From Arthrobacter sulfonylureivorans (GTDB lineage: Bacteria; Actinomycetota; Actinomycetes; Actinomycetales; Micrococcaceae), in assembly GCA_004000035.1 (NCBI GenBank), contig RJAE01000002.1, forward strand, positions 1 through 64,000: DNA of 64,000 bases, written 5' to 3'. This document shows positions 37,885-47,031 of the stretch, one piece after another. The notes below the pieces were generated by a model. That model worked only from the letters and a program-made list of their open reading frames with translations, was not told the DNA's origin and did not search any database. The position numbers and the translations under genes were made by a program. How positions within the stretch are numbered: the stretch's first letter is position 1; each line of letters starts with the position of its first letter.

Positions 37885-38994
37885 TTAGGAGACTCGGCTC
37901 GGCATCAGAGCCTTGATGCCGTCGAGGAAGGCTGTGGTCTCGGCCTCAGTGCCCGCCGTCACCCGCAGGTGTCCAGGAATCCCGACGTCGCGGATCAGCA
38001 CGCCGGCTTCCAGAAGCCCCTGCCACACCGCGTGCGGGTCGTCCAGACCGCCGAAGAACACAAAGTTGGAGTCCGACGGTGCAGGCTTCAACCCCAGCTC
38101 GGCAAGTCCGTCGACAATGCGGTCCCGTTGGGTCTTGATGTCCTCGACATTGGCGAGCAGGGCGTCAGCATGTTCCAGTGCGGCCAGCGCCGTCGCCTGG
38201 GTGATCGCGGACAGGTGGTAGGGCAGGCGGACCAGGCGCAGGGCATCGGCAATCTGCGGTGCGGCGGCAAGGTACCCCACTCGGGCACCGGCAAGGGCGA
38301 AAGCCTTGCTCATGGTGCGCGAGACGATCAGCCGCTCCCGGCCGGGCAGCAGCGTCAGCGCGCTCGGCGTACCGGCGTGGGCGAATTCGGCGTAGGCCTC
38401 ATCCACGATCACGATGGCGTTGGACGCCTCCCCCGCTTCGTAGGCGGCCTCGACAACGTCGAGCCCCAGTGCGGTGCCCGTCGGGTTGTTCGGGGAACAC
38501 AGGACGACGACGTTGGCAGCGGCTTCTGCGACAGCAGCGGCAACCGCTTCCGGAGAGATCGTAAAGTCCGCTCCCCGCGGAACCGCAACATACTCGGTGT
38601 CCGTCCCGCTGGCCAACAGCGGGTACATGGAATACGTCGGGGGGAAGCTCAGCAGGGTCCGGCCCGGCCCGCCGAAGGCCTGAAGGATTTGCTGCAGCAC
38701 TTCATTTGAACCGTTGGCGGCCCAGATGTTCTCTGCCGTGAGCCCGTGTTCCAGATAGCGGGACAGTGCCGTCCGAAGCTCGGTAAACTCGCGGTCCGGA
38801 TACCGGTTCAAACCGGCCGCCGCCGCGCTGACGGCCGAGACGATGGCTTGATGCACCGTCTCCGGCAATCCGTGGGTGTTTTCGTTGACATTCAGGAGGA
38901 TGGGCACGTCCAACTGGGGGGCGCCATATGGTTCCAGGCCCCGGAGATTCCCCCGCAACGGCAGACGGTTCAGGCGTTCTAACTGCTCACTCAC
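37885..38994 (-). CDS. hisC: Histidinol-phosphate aminotransferase
   Basis: PLP aminotransferase of class II, 369 residues. The PLP lysine is in [17 protein letters not shown] (about residue 228), [11 protein letters not shown] binds the cofactor region, and the DEAYAEF motif is present. It is the first gene of this his cluster. The usual upstream partner hisD is not present; the next gene is a LysM protein. Confidence 0.94.
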   Translation of the reverse strand: MSEQLERLNRLPLRGNLRGLEPYGAPQLDVPILLNVNENTHGLPETVHQAIVSAVSAAAAGLNRYPDREFTELRTALSRYLEHGLTAENIWAANGSNEVLQQILQAFGGPGRTLLSFPPTYSMYPLLASGTDTEYVAVPRGADFTISPEAVAAAVAEAAANVVVLCSPNNPTGTALGLDVVEAAYEAGEASNAIVIVDEAYAEFAHAGTPSALTLLPGRERLIVSRTMSKAFALAGARVGYLAAAPQIADALRLVRLPYHLSAITQATALAALEHADALLANVEDIKTQRDRIVDGLAELGLKPAPSDSNFVFFGGLDDPHAVWQGLLEAGVLIRDVGIPGHLRVTAGTEAETTAFLDGIKALMPSRVS

Positions 38995-39007
38995 CGATCC
39001 AGCTTAA

Positions 39008-39047
39008 GCTTCGGCCCGCCCGGGGCAGGAATCGGGCGGGCCGAAGC
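39008..39047 (-). terminator. Hairpin between the LysM gene and hisC
   Basis: A 14-base stem (39008-39021 with 39034-39047) with a 12-base loop lies 20 bases past the stop codon of the LysM gene. A TTAAG stretch follows on the minus strand. It should separate the SOS-type LysM transcript from the his operon. Confidence 0.65.
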
Positions 39048-39066
39048 GGCTCATATTACGGTTCCC

Positions 39067-39420
39067 TCAATGCGATGACGGCACGAGCAGCTGCTGGCCG
39101 GAATGGACGATGTCCCCATCCAGGCCGTTCAATTGCGCGATCTCGAAGATGACATCATGCGGGTTGCGGTCAGGGGCCGACAGCACTGCCACATCCCACA
39201 GCGTCTGGCCGCTGCCGACCGTGACAGTAACAGCTGGCCCCGGCCCCAGCCCCCCGGCAGCGGCCATCGCCGGTGCGGTGAAGAAGCCGACCAAGGTGAG
39301 CGCGACGGCCGCGGCAAGCATGAGCGGCAGGCCAATCAGCAGCAAACGGCCCCGGCGGGTGAGCCGGAGGGCGGAGTTGGCGCGGAGGTCTGCGGACTGC
39401 GGTGCGAGCTGGGCGGACAT
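39067..39420 (-). CDS. LysM-domain cell-envelope protein divergent from lexA
   Basis: A 117-residue protein: a basic cytoplasmic tail, one hydrophobic segment (LLLIGLPLMLAAAVALTLVGF, about 27-48), and a C-terminal LysM domain (VTVGSGQTLWDVA through HSGQQLLVPSSH). It should be membrane-anchored with the peptidoglycan-binding domain outside. It sits head to head with lexA, like the mycobacterial Rv2719c/ChiZ and corynebacterial DivS genes, which halt division during the SOS response. Two SOS boxes lie in the shared promoter region. AAGGTGG precedes the ATG. Confidence 0.85.
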   Translation of the reverse strand: MSAQLAPQSADLRANSALRLTRRGRLLLIGLPLMLAAAVALTLVGFFTAPAMAAAGGLGPGPAVTVTVGSGQTLWDVAVLSAPDRNPHDVIFEIAQLNGLDGDIVHSGQQLLVPSSH

Positions 39421-39480
39421 GGTGCCACCTTTCCGATTTTCGATCTATTTCGACTGGTTTCGATCATCGAACCACTGCAT

Positions 39481-39496
39481 TCGAACGTATCTTCGA
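39481..39496. promoter_or_regulatory. SOS box 1 in the lexA/LysM intergenic region
   Basis: TCGAACGTATCTTCGA matches TCGAAC-N4-GTTCGA with one mismatch. It is 61 bases upstream of the LysM gene start, within its likely promoter. Confidence 0.75.
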
Positions 39497-39547
39497 ATGC
39501 ATCTTCTACAGTTTTAGCACTGGTGATCGACTATTGTCGAGACTCAG

Positions 39548-39563
39548 TCGAACAAATGTTTGA
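39548..39563. promoter_or_regulatory. SOS box 2 in the lexA/LysM intergenic region
   Basis: TCGAACAAATGTTTGA matches the LexA consensus with one mismatch. It is on the lexA side, 158 bases before the lexA ATG, and fits autoregulation of lexA. The 300-base region 39421-39720 holds no gene. Confidence 0.72.
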
Positions 39564-39720
39564 AATTCCTCACCGCCTGGCCTAGCGTTGATGGCATGAG
39601 CGGCTGTGAATTGCAGTGCATCAGCCGCCACTGACAAAACAGTCGAGACAGCAATCCGAGTGCCGGTTCCGCATCAGCCAGACCCGGCACCTGGACCATC
39701 ATGGGAAGACCGGGCCGGAT

Positions 39721-40470
39721 ATGTCCGAAGAGACCACCACCACCGCCGGAGCGCGGCGACGAGGCCGCCCTGTCAAGGTCGGCCGCAGCCTGACGCCGCG
39801 GCAGAAGAAGATCTTGGAAACGATCCAGCGCTCCGTCATTGCCCACGGGTATCCGCCGTCGATGCGCGAGATCGGTGACATTGTCGGCTTGGCCAGCTTG
39901 TCCAGCGTCACGCATCAGCTGTCTCAACTGGAGAAGATGGGCTACATCCGGCGGGACCCGAAGCGTCCCCGGGCAATGGAGATCCTCACGCCACTGACGC
40001 TTGAGCATGGCGGCGTGGAAATAGTAGGCGTGGACGAGCCGCAGCAGCTGCGCAGCTCCAGCGGCGTCGCGGTGTCCGAACTCACCACTTCATCCGATAC
40101 GGCAATGGTGCCGTTGGTGGGGCGCATCGCCGCCGGCGGACCGATCCTGGCAGACCAGGCGGTCGAGGACGTCATGCCGCTTCCCCGGCAGCTGGTGGGG
40201 CACGGCGAATTGTTCATGCTGAAGGTGTCCGGCGATTCGATGATCGATGCTGCCATCTGCGACGGCGACTGGGTGGTGGTTCGGCAGCAGCACACCGCCG
40301 AGAACGGCGATATTGTTGCGGCACTGCTCGACGACGAGGCAACGGTGAAAACCTTCCGGCAGCGCGATGGGCACACCTGGCTGCTGCCGCAGAACACGCG
40401 CTATGAACCGATTCTGGGCGACCACGCAACCATCATGGGCAAAGTTGTCTCCGTGATGCGCGCGCTCTGA
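39721..40470 (+). CDS. lexA: LexA repressor
   Basis: SOS repressor and self-cleaving serine protease, 249 residues. The winged-helix domain ([38 protein letters not shown]) is N-terminal. The cleavage bond is Ala138-Gly139 in RIAAGGP, and the Ser-Lys dyad is Ser173 (GDSM) and Lys210 (ATVKTF). ATG at 39721 gives the normal polar N-tail with [17 protein letters not shown]; an upstream frame to 39616 adds non-conserved residues. It probably controls the SOS sites listed here at 26652, 39481, 39548 and 51271. Confidence 0.97.
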   Translation: MSEETTTTAGARRRGRPVKVGRSLTPRQKKILETIQRSVIAHGYPPSMREIGDIVGLASLSSVTHQLSQLEKMGYIRRDPKRPRAMEILTPLTLEHGGVEIVGVDEPQQLRSSSGVAVSELTTSSDTAMVPLVGRIAAGGPILADQAVEDVMPLPRQLVGHGELFMLKVSGDSMIDAAICDGDWVVVRQQHTAENGDIVAALLDDEATVKTFRQRDGHTWLLPQNTRYEPILGDHATIMGKVVSVMRAL

Positions 40471-40502
40471 CCCCTCCGTCACCGAACCTTCGGCCTGATG
40501 TG

Positions 40503-40546
40503 GCCTGAACCGGCGGGACCCGGTCCTTGCCCCAGCCGGTTCAGGC
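40503..40546. terminator. Hairpin between convergent lexA and dinG
   Basis: GCCTGAACCGGC (40503-40514) pairs with GCCGGTTCAGGC (40535-40546) with a 20-base loop. The last bases of dinG are part of the stem. It lies 33 bases after lexA and could end both transcripts. Confidence 0.55.
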
Positions 40547-42580
40547 TGCAGCAGCCGCCAGCCGCTCCAGAATCTGACGGGCGATGGCGCCGTCTTTCGT
40601 ACTCCAAAACGGCGGCAGGGCACTGCGGAGGAAATTTCCATAGCGGGCGGTGGCCAGACGGGAATCCAACACGGCCACCACCCCCTTGTCATTGGAAGCA
40701 CGAATCAAGCGGCCGGCGCCCTGGGCCAACCGCACCGCTGCGTGGGTGGCCGAGACCGTCATGAAACCATTGCCTCCGGCCTGGGCTACCGACCGGGTAC
40801 GGGCGGTGGTCAACGGGTCGTCCGGCCGCGGGAACGGAATGCGGTCGATGACCACCAACCGGCAGGCCTCGCCCGGGACATCGACCCCCTGCCACAGCGT
40901 CATCGTGCCGAACAGGCAGGTATCCGGTTCATCGGCGAATTGGCGAACCAGCGCCCCGATTGATGATTCGCCCTGGCACAGGATGGTCAGGTCGGTGCGC
41001 TTGCGCATTTCGGCGGCAGCTTCCTCTGCCGCGCGACGCGAGGAGAACAATCCGAGGGCACCGCCGCGTGAGGCCCTCAGCAGCTCCTCGAGTTCGTCGA
41101 GCTGCTCGCTGCTGGTGCCGCGGCCCGGCTTGGGCAGGTGCGATGCCACGTACAGCACGCCTTGGCGAGGGTAATCGAAGGGACTGCCCACATCGGCGCT
41201 TGAGTACGCCGGAGCGCCGGCCCCCAACAATCCAAGCGAACCGGCAACGGCGTCAAAAGTTCCCCCCACCGACAACGTGGCGGAGGTCAGCACCACCGTA
41301 TGTTCGTCGAACAGCCCCTCGCGCAGCCTGGAGGCAACAGACAACGGCGCGATGTTGAGCGTTGGCGGTTGGTCGTCACTGGCGATGTAGTCGCCGGTCT
41401 CGCCGTACGTGCTCGGGCGGGTCGCCCAAATGACCTCGCGAGAATCCGCCGCCGACAGTAGCCGTTCGGCCATCTCCAGCACCGCAGAAAGGCGGGAGCG
41501 GGCCATCTGCCTCCCGCCGTCAGCTGCCCCGGATCCCTCGGGCTTGGAATCTGATAGCGCTGCACGGGCCGCCTCCCGCAGCTGCACGAGTACCAACTCC
41601 TGCTCCTCGCGCAGGCCGGAGGCCAACAATCCGCTCGGCAGCGGCTCCAGCACATCCTCCAGGGCGCCGGCAGCCGAGTTGAGAGGCTCCACGCTGATCC
41701 CGGTGTGCTTGCGCGCGGTCGAAGCCGCGGTGCGGACCATGGCAGCCGACAGCTGCCCCGCAACAGCGCTGGTCACGCGGTCCTGCAATTCGTGGGCTTC
41801 GTCAATCACCACCACGTCGTAGTCCGGAAGCACTGCCACGCCCTCAAAGGCGTTGATGGCGAGCATGGCGTGGTTGGTGATCACGATGTCCGCCTCTGCC
41901 GCATGCCCGCGCGCCAGTTCACTGAAGCATTCGGCGGCGAGGGGACACTTTTGCGCGCCGAGGCATTCCATCGATCCCACGGAGACCTGGCGCCACGCGC
42001 GGTCGCTGACGCCGGGCACCAGTTCATCGCGATCGCCGGTCTCGGTCTCCTGCGCCCATTCGCGCAGGCGCACCACCTCCTTGCCCAGCGACCCCGCGGC
42101 CCCGGTGGACGTCCCTCCGCCAGCAGGAGCCGGATGCGGGACGGCGTCCTCGCCGAGGCTGAAGAGCGCGGCAGGGGCGTCTTCGTCCGGAAAGCCGCCG
42201 GCCAGCTTATGCAGGCAGACGTAGTTGTTCCGCCCTTTGAGCAGCGCCACATCCAGCGGCCGGGGAAGCTCATCGGCGACGGCTTCCATCAGCCGCGGCA
42301 AGTCCCGCTTGACGATTTGCGATTGCAGGGCCAGCGTCGCGGTCGAGACGATGGCCGGCTTCTCACCCTCCAAGGCCTGCACCATCAGCGGGATCAGATA
42401 GGCCAACGACTTGCCGGTGCCGGTGCCCGCCTGGACCAGCAGGTGCTGGCGGCGGTCGAAAGCCTCGGCTACTTTGGCAGCCATCTCGTGCTGGCCGGCG
42501 CGGTGTTGGCCGCCCATGCCCTGGACCGCGACATCGAGCAGTCGCAACGACTCGCCGGCCGGTACCCGGGTGTCAGTCAT
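40541..42580 (-). CDS. dinG: ATP-dependent helicase, DinG/XPD family
   Basis: A 679-residue SF2 helicase. Walker A is GTGTGKS near residue 55, and the DEAH box is VVIDEAHELQD. Four cysteines (NNYVCLHKL, MECLGAQKCPLAAEC) fit the 4Fe-4S cluster between motifs Ia and II. The C-terminal motifs LFSSRRAAEEAAAEM and QGAGRLIRASNDKG are present. Start at 42580 overlaps the hflX stop by 8 bases (ATGACTGA), so coupling is likely. It probably unwinds damaged DNA or R-loops. No SOS box was seen at hflX-dinG. Confidence 0.92.
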   Translation of the reverse strand: MTDTRVPAGESLRLLDVAVQGMGGQHRAGQHEMAAKVAEAFDRRQHLLVQAGTGTGKSLAYLIPLMVQALEGEKPAIVSTATLALQSQIVKRDLPRLMEAVADELPRPLDVALLKGRNNYVCLHKLAGGFPDEDAPAALFSLGEDAVPHPAPAGGGTSTGAAGSLGKEVVRLREWAQETETGDRDELVPGVSDRAWRQVSVGSMECLGAQKCPLAAECFSELARGHAAEADIVITNHAMLAINAFEGVAVLPDYDVVVIDEAHELQDRVTSAVAGQLSAAMVRTAASTARKHTGISVEPLNSAAGALEDVLEPLPSGLLASGLREEQELVLVQLREAARAALSDSKPEGSGAADGGRQMARSRLSAVLEMAERLLSAADSREVIWATRPSTYGETGDYIASDDQPPTLNIAPLSVASRLREGLFDEHTVVLTSATLSVGGTFDAVAGSLGLLGAGAPAYSSADVGSPFDYPRQGVLYVASHLPKPGRGTSSEQLDELEELLRASRGGALGLFSSRRAAEEAAAEMRKRTDLTILCQGESSIGALVRQFADEPDTCLFGTMTLWQGVDVPGEACRLVVIDRIPFPRPDDPLTTARTRSVAQAGGNGFMTVSATHAAVRLAQGAGRLIRASNDKGVVAVLDSRLATARYGNFLRSALPPFWSTKDGAIARQILERLAAAAA

Positions 42581-44114
42581 GCCGCAGGAATCGTTCCAGC
42601 TCCGCTGCCAAGCCCTCACGAACCAGCACATCGAGCCGTGTGCCGTCTTCCCCGTGCTCCATGGCGAGGATTTCGGCGTCCTCGCTGTGCAAGCGGCTGA
42701 TGACTTCGCCGTGGTCGTAGGGCACCAGCAGCCGCAGCTTCACGCTGGGCCGCGGGATGGTTTCGCTGATCAGTCGAAGCAGCGTGTCCATTCCCTGGCC
42801 GGTGCGTGCCGACCCCACAACGTGGTTCGGTTCGCGCTGGCGCAGGCGTTCGACCACAAAGGGATCGGCAGCATCTGCCTTGTTCAGCACCACGATTTCA
42901 GGAATGTGCCGGGCATCCACCTCGGTGAGTACTTCGCGCACAGCGGCGATCTGGCCCTCCGGGTCGGGGTGTGAGACGTCCACCACGTGCAGGATCACAT
43001 CGGCGTCGGCAACTTCCTCCAACGTTGAGCGAAAGGCTTCCACCAGTTGCGTAGGCAGCGAGCGGACGAAACCGACAGTGTCGGCGAGCGTGTAGCCAAT
43101 GCCGTCGGGTGTTTCCGCGCGGCGCACGGTGGGGTCCAAGGTGGCAAAAAGCGCATTCTCGACCAGAACGCCGGCATCGGTCAGGCGGTTGAGCAGCGAC
43201 GATTTTCCGGCGTTGGTGTAACCGGCGATGGCCACCGACGGAACGGCATTGCGGCGGCGGTTGGCACGTTTGGTATCCCGTGCCGGCTTCATGGCGGCGA
43301 TTTCGCGGCGCAGCTTCGCCATCCGGGTCCGAATACGTCGGCGGTCCAGTTCGATCTTCGTCTCACCGGGTCCGCGCGAACCGATGCCGCCGCCGGCAGC
43401 TCCGACGCGGCCGCCGGCCTGGCGGGACATCGACTCGCCCCAACCGCGCAGGCGCGGCAGCAGATACTCCAACTGGGCCAGCTCGACCTGGGCCTTGCCT
43501 TCGCGGCTTTTGGCGTGCTGAGCGAAGATGTCCAGGATCAGCGCCGTGCGGTCAATGACCTTGACCTTCACGATGTCTTCCAGTCCGCGGCGCTGCGAAG
43601 GCGAGAGTTCGCCGTCGACAATGACCGTGTCAGCGCCGGTGGACATCACGATGTCCCGCAGTTCCTGCGCCTTTCCGGAACCGAGGAAGGTGCCCGGGTC
43701 CGGCTTCATCCGGCGCTGCACGATGCCGTCCAGCACCTCGGAGCCGGCGGTCTCCGCCAGCGCCGCCAGTTCCCGCAAGGAATTGTCCGCGTCGTCGGCC
43801 GTTCCTTCGGTCCAGAGACCGGCCAGGACCACGCGTTCCAAGCGCAGTTGCCGGTACTCGACCTCGGTGACGTCCTCCAGCTCGGTGGAGAGGCCCGCTA
43901 CGCGGCGGAGGGCACGGCGTTCGGCCAAGTCCTGCTGGTCACCGTCGAATTCGGAATGCTCGGAGTCAAGTTCGGACAGGGCCTGCGCTCGGCCGCCGAC
44001 TCCCGGCTTGCTTCGGGCCGCAGTGTCGCGGGCCAAGATACGGTCAATGACTGCCTGGATCTCATCCGGCGTCATTTCCGGTTCCGGCGACGGCTGGGGG
44101 CTGTTGGTGGTCAT
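42573..44114 (-). CDS. hflX: GTPase HflX, ribosome-associated
   Basis: A 513-residue GTPase that binds or splits stalled 70S ribosomes in other bacteria. G1 is GYTNAGKSSLLNRL, G3 is DTVGFVRSLPTQLVEAF, G4 is VVLNKAD. The HflX N-domain (IVQRRMKPDPGTFLGSGKA, VDGELSPSQRRGLE) and glycine-rich linker (GGRVGAAGGGIGSRGPGE) are present. The N-terminal 80 residues are acidic and less conserved. ATG at 44114 has AAGGAG close by. A TTG at 44204, in frame and behind AGGAGG, would add 30 residues. Confidence 0.94.
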   Translation of the reverse strand: MTTNSPQPSPEPEMTPDEIQAVIDRILARDTAARSKPGVGGRAQALSELDSEHSEFDGDQQDLAERRALRRVAGLSTELEDVTEVEYRQLRLERVVLAGLWTEGTADDADNSLRELAALAETAGSEVLDGIVQRRMKPDPGTFLGSGKAQELRDIVMSTGADTVIVDGELSPSQRRGLEDIVKVKVIDRTALILDIFAQHAKSREGKAQVELAQLEYLLPRLRGWGESMSRQAGGRVGAAGGGIGSRGPGETKIELDRRRIRTRMAKLRREIAAMKPARDTKRANRRRNAVPSVAIAGYTNAGKSSLLNRLTDAGVLVENALFATLDPTVRRAETPDGIGYTLADTVGFVRSLPTQLVEAFRSTLEEVADADVILHVVDVSHPDPEGQIAAVREVLTEVDARHIPEIVVLNKADAADPFVVERLRQREPNHVVGSARTGQGMDTLLRLISETIPRPSVKLRLLVPYDHGEVISRLHSEDAEILAMEHGEDGTRLDVLVREGLAAELERFLRHD

Positions 44115-44204
44115 GCTCTCCTTCGAAATGTCCGTGGTCTTATCGTAGTCCTCCGGGATGCGTGCAGCAGAGCCCGAAGATGCGGTTTGTGGATGATCGG
44201 CCAA

Positions 44205-44542
44205 AAGTCCTCCTGGGAAGGGCCCCGTCGGTGCGGGGCAGAAAATGCGTGGCAGCTGGCGCCTGCTGGTGCGGCCGGCATCACCCGGCACCGGGGACCT
44301 GAAACAACCGGTACCAGCGGCTGCGGAGGTGGAGCGTTCCACAAGAGTTTCGGGAACGGTGATTGCCCGGCGGCCGGGGAGAATGGATTCTCGACCAACG
44401 GCACGCGCTGTGCCGCATGGAACGGGACAGCATGGTGGCGGCGCAATCATTACTTCTTCATGCGGTAAACGCTATCAGAGCCGACGCAGCTTAGGTGCGC
44501 CTTGATACCGATTCCGCTGAACGCGCACTAATCTGGCCGATT
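44205..44542. other. Intergenic region between hflX and the methyltransferase
   Basis: About 340 bases without a supported gene. Open frames here run antisense to each other and show no homology I recognise. It should contain the hflX promoter on the minus strand. On the plus strand a TAATCT -10-like hexamer (44529-44534) lies 8 bases before the methyltransferase ATG. Confidence 0.5.
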
Positions 44543-45154
44543 ATGGGAACAGAGCACTACTTCAGCCCGCAACCAGGCAAACCCGAGGTTCGCCGCACCC
44601 TGGAGGTCGAACTGGACGGCCGCCCGCGGCAGCTGCAGACGGCCGGCGGAATCTTCAGTCCGGACGGCGTCGACAAGGGCACAGCGGTGCTACTGGCCGA
44701 GGTTCCGCCGCCGGCTCCGGCCGGCAACCTGCTGGACATCGGCTGCGGGTGGGGCCCGATTGCCCTGACCATGGGCCTGAAATCCCCCGGAGCCACGGTG
44801 TGGGCCGTCGACGTCAACGAGCGCAGCATCGCCCTGACCAACGACAACGCCGCGTCGTTGGGTCTGGACAATGTCCGTGCCTGCCTGCCGGAGGACGTCG
44901 ATCCGTCGCTGCAGTTCGAAACCATCTGGTCCAACCCGCCGATCCGGATCGGCAAGAGCGAACTCCACGAACTGTTGTTGCTCTGGCTGCCCAGGCTCGC
45001 GCCGGGAGGCACTGCTTGGCTGGTGGTCCAGAAGAATCTGGGCTCGGACTCGCTGCAGCGCTGGCTTTCGGGCGAACTGCCGCCGGACTACTCCATCAGC
45101 CGTGAAAGCACGGCCAAGGCCTTCCGCGTGCTCTGCGTCCGGCGCGCCGGCTGA
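44543..45154 (+). CDS. RsmC/RlmG-like class I SAM methyltransferase
   Basis: A 203-residue methyltransferase. SAM motif I is LLDIGCGWGPIALTM (about residue 67), the acidic loop is WAVDVNERS, and the catalytic NPP motif is WSNPPIRIGK (about residue 133). These mark the COG2813 group that N-methylates guanines of 16S or 23S rRNA. It lacks the N-terminal duplicated domain of E. coli RsmC and so is a single-domain form. The exact target is unknown. It is convergent with dapF, with a 10-base gap. Confidence 0.85.
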   Translation: MGTEHYFSPQPGKPEVRRTLEVELDGRPRQLQTAGGIFSPDGVDKGTAVLLAEVPPPAPAGNLLDIGCGWGPIALTMGLKSPGATVWAVDVNERSIALTNDNAASLGLDNVRACLPEDVDPSLQFETIWSNPPIRIGKSELHELLLLWLPRLAPGGTAWLVVQKNLGSDSLQRWLSGELPPDYSISRESTAKAFRVLCVRRAG

Positions 45155-45164
45155 GCCGCTTCCG

Positions 45165-46097
45165 TCAGGCCACGATGCCGCGGAACACCAGCACGGCGGG
45201 GCCGCTCAGCTCCACATGTTCGCGCCCGTCCGCCGCCGGGAGAAACCGCACGCGGACTGTCCCACCGGGGACTCCGACCTGCCAGTCGTCGGGAGCCCCG
45301 TCACCGGCCCAGTAGCGGATGGCAGCTGCGGCGGCGCAGGCACCTGTTCCGCAGGACTGGGTCTCCCCCACGCCGCGCTCGTGCACGCGCATGCTGATAT
45401 GCCCTGCTCCGTCGGCGACGAGGGGCTCTGCCGGCACCACAAATTCCACGTTGGTTCCGTTCGCGGGCACCGGATCCACCGCGGGTGCTGCGAACAATTC
45501 GGTGGCAGCAAGTTCTTCAAGTCCGGCGAGAGCCACGACGGTATGCGGATTGCCCATGCTCACGGACAAGGCAGGCCGCGGCACCTCCAGGCCGCCGGCG
45601 CTGACGGTGGAGTCCATGGCCCGGGCCGCAGCCTCGACGGGGAAGATGAATTCCCACGGCCCCATGTCCACGGCGTAGCCATTGGCTGACCGGCGGATGA
45701 TCTTGACCCCCGCCCTGGTCCCTATCGTCAGAGACTCCCCTGCCGCCAGCTCGGCCAGTCCCTCGGCCAGCAGGAAGTGCACGAAGACGCGGACGCCGTT
45801 GCCGCACATCTCGGATACCGACCCATCGGCATTGCGGTAGTCCATGAACCACTCGGCCTCCGGCGTTGCCGCCAGCAGCTCCCGGCCCTCCGGCAGGTGC
45901 TCCGAACGGACGGCACGGATCAGCCCATCGGCGCCGACGCCCAGATGGCGGTGGCACAGCGCGGCGACCGTCTGGGGTTCGATGTCCTTGAGTCCGTCCG
46001 GATCGGCAATCAGCACGAAGTCGTTGCCGGTTCCGTGCCCTTTGGCGTAGGACAGCCCGGACAGGGCTGACAAATGGTCAGGAAGGGGATTGTTCAC
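45165..46097 (-). CDS. dapF: Diaminopimelate epimerase
   Basis: Cofactor-independent epimerase that converts LL-DAP to meso-DAP for lysine and cell-wall synthesis. It has 310 residues. The two catalytic cysteines are in [13 protein letters not shown] (about residue 97) and [12 protein letters not shown] (about residue 240). GTGNDFVLI marks the N-terminal half. It overlaps miaA by four bases. It complements dapA and dapB further right in the window. Confidence 0.96.
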   Translation of the reverse strand: MNNPLPDHLSALSGLSYAKGHGTGNDFVLIADPDGLKDIEPQTVAALCHRHLGVGADGLIRAVRSEHLPEGRELLAATPEAEWFMDYRNADGSVSEMCGNGVRVFVHFLLAEGLAELAAGESLTIGTRAGVKIIRRSANGYAVDMGPWEFIFPVEAAARAMDSTVSAGGLEVPRPALSVSMGNPHTVVALAGLEELAATELFAAPAVDPVPANGTNVEFVVPAEPLVADGAGHISMRVHERGVGETQSCGTGACAAAAAIRYWAGDGAPDDWQVGVPGGTVRVRFLPAADGREHVELSGPAVLVFRGIVA

Positions 46098-47026
46098 GCT
46101 TCAAGCTTAGCGAGGTGCCCGGCGGCCTTGTCCGCCAGCAGTGGATCCTGCCAGTCGAGCCAATGGATCCGGGGATCAGCCCGGAACCAGGTCAGCTGGC
46201 GCCGCGCAAATTTGCGGGTGGCGGCGACGGTGTCCTCGACGGCCGTGTCCTGGCTCCATTCGCCGTCGAGCACCCTCAGGAACTGGGCGTAACCGAGCGC
46301 GCGCGAGGCGGTCCGCCCCTGGCGCAGGCCCCGCCGGTCCAGCGCGGCGACTTCGTCCAGCAAGCCGCGCTCCACCATCGCACGAACGCGACCGGCAAGG
46401 CGGTGCTTGAGCTGTTCGCGGTCCACCTGGAGGCCGATCTGCGCCGTGGGACGGACGTAGTGCCGCTCCGGCATGAAGGAGCTGAAGGGACGCCCGGTCA
46501 GCTGCCATACCTCCAGCGCGCGGACTATGCGTCGGGCATCGGCCAGCCGGCCGGCGGAGACTGGATCAACGTCGCGGAGCCGTTCCCGCATCGCTTCCAG
46601 GCCGCGGCTCGCCAGCTCTTCCTCGAGGGCTCGGCGCAGGGCCGGGTCGGTGCCGGGAAACTCGATCGCGTCGAGGGCCGCCCGGACATACAGTCCGGAT
46701 CCGCCGGTAAGGATGGCCCGGCGGCCCCGGCTGTGAATGGCATCGATCGCGTCGCGGGCCTGCTGCTGGTACGCCGAGACGCTCGCTTCGTCCGTGATGT
46801 CGAGGATGTCCAGCAAGTGGTGGGCGACCCCTTGCCGTTCCGCGACCGTCATCTTGGCCGTGCCGATGTCCATTCCGCGGTAGAACTGCATGGAGTCGGC
46901 ATTGATCACTTCTCCGTCCAGCCGCTGCGCCAGCTCGACGGCGAGATCAGACTTTCCGGACCCGGTGGGACCGACGACGGCGATGACCGCCGGGCTGTCC
47001 TGCTGGCTCTGTTGGTCGGCCGGCAT
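46094..47026 (-). CDS. miaA: tRNA dimethylallyltransferase
   Basis: Adds the isopentenyl group to A37 of tRNAs that read U-starting codons. It has 310 residues. The P-loop is [16 protein letters not shown], followed by [29 protein letters not shown] and [11 protein letters not shown] are typical of the C-terminal tRNA-binding part. It follows miaB, which modifies the same base, after 5 bases. It overlaps dapF. Confidence 0.96.
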   Translation of the reverse strand: MPADQQSQQDSPAVIAVVGPTGSGKSDLAVELAQRLDGEVINADSMQFYRGMDIGTAKMTVAERQGVAHHLLDILDITDEASVSAYQQQARDAIDAIHSRGRRAILTGGSGLYVRAALDAIEFPGTDPALRRALEEELASRGLEAMRERLRDVDPVSAGRLADARRIVRALEVWQLTGRPFSSFMPERHYVRPTAQIGLQVDREQLKHRLAGRVRAMVERGLLDEVAALDRRGLRQGRTASRALGYAQFLRVLDGEWSQDTAVEDTVAATRKFARRQLTWFRADPRIHWLDWQDPLLADKAAGHLAKLEA

Positions 47027-47031
47027 CGCGC

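Noticed and set aside
39455-39472. A further TCGA-rich stretch near the LysM gene as a third SOS box
   Set aside because: TCGATCATCGAACC has only one good half site and the wrong spacing.
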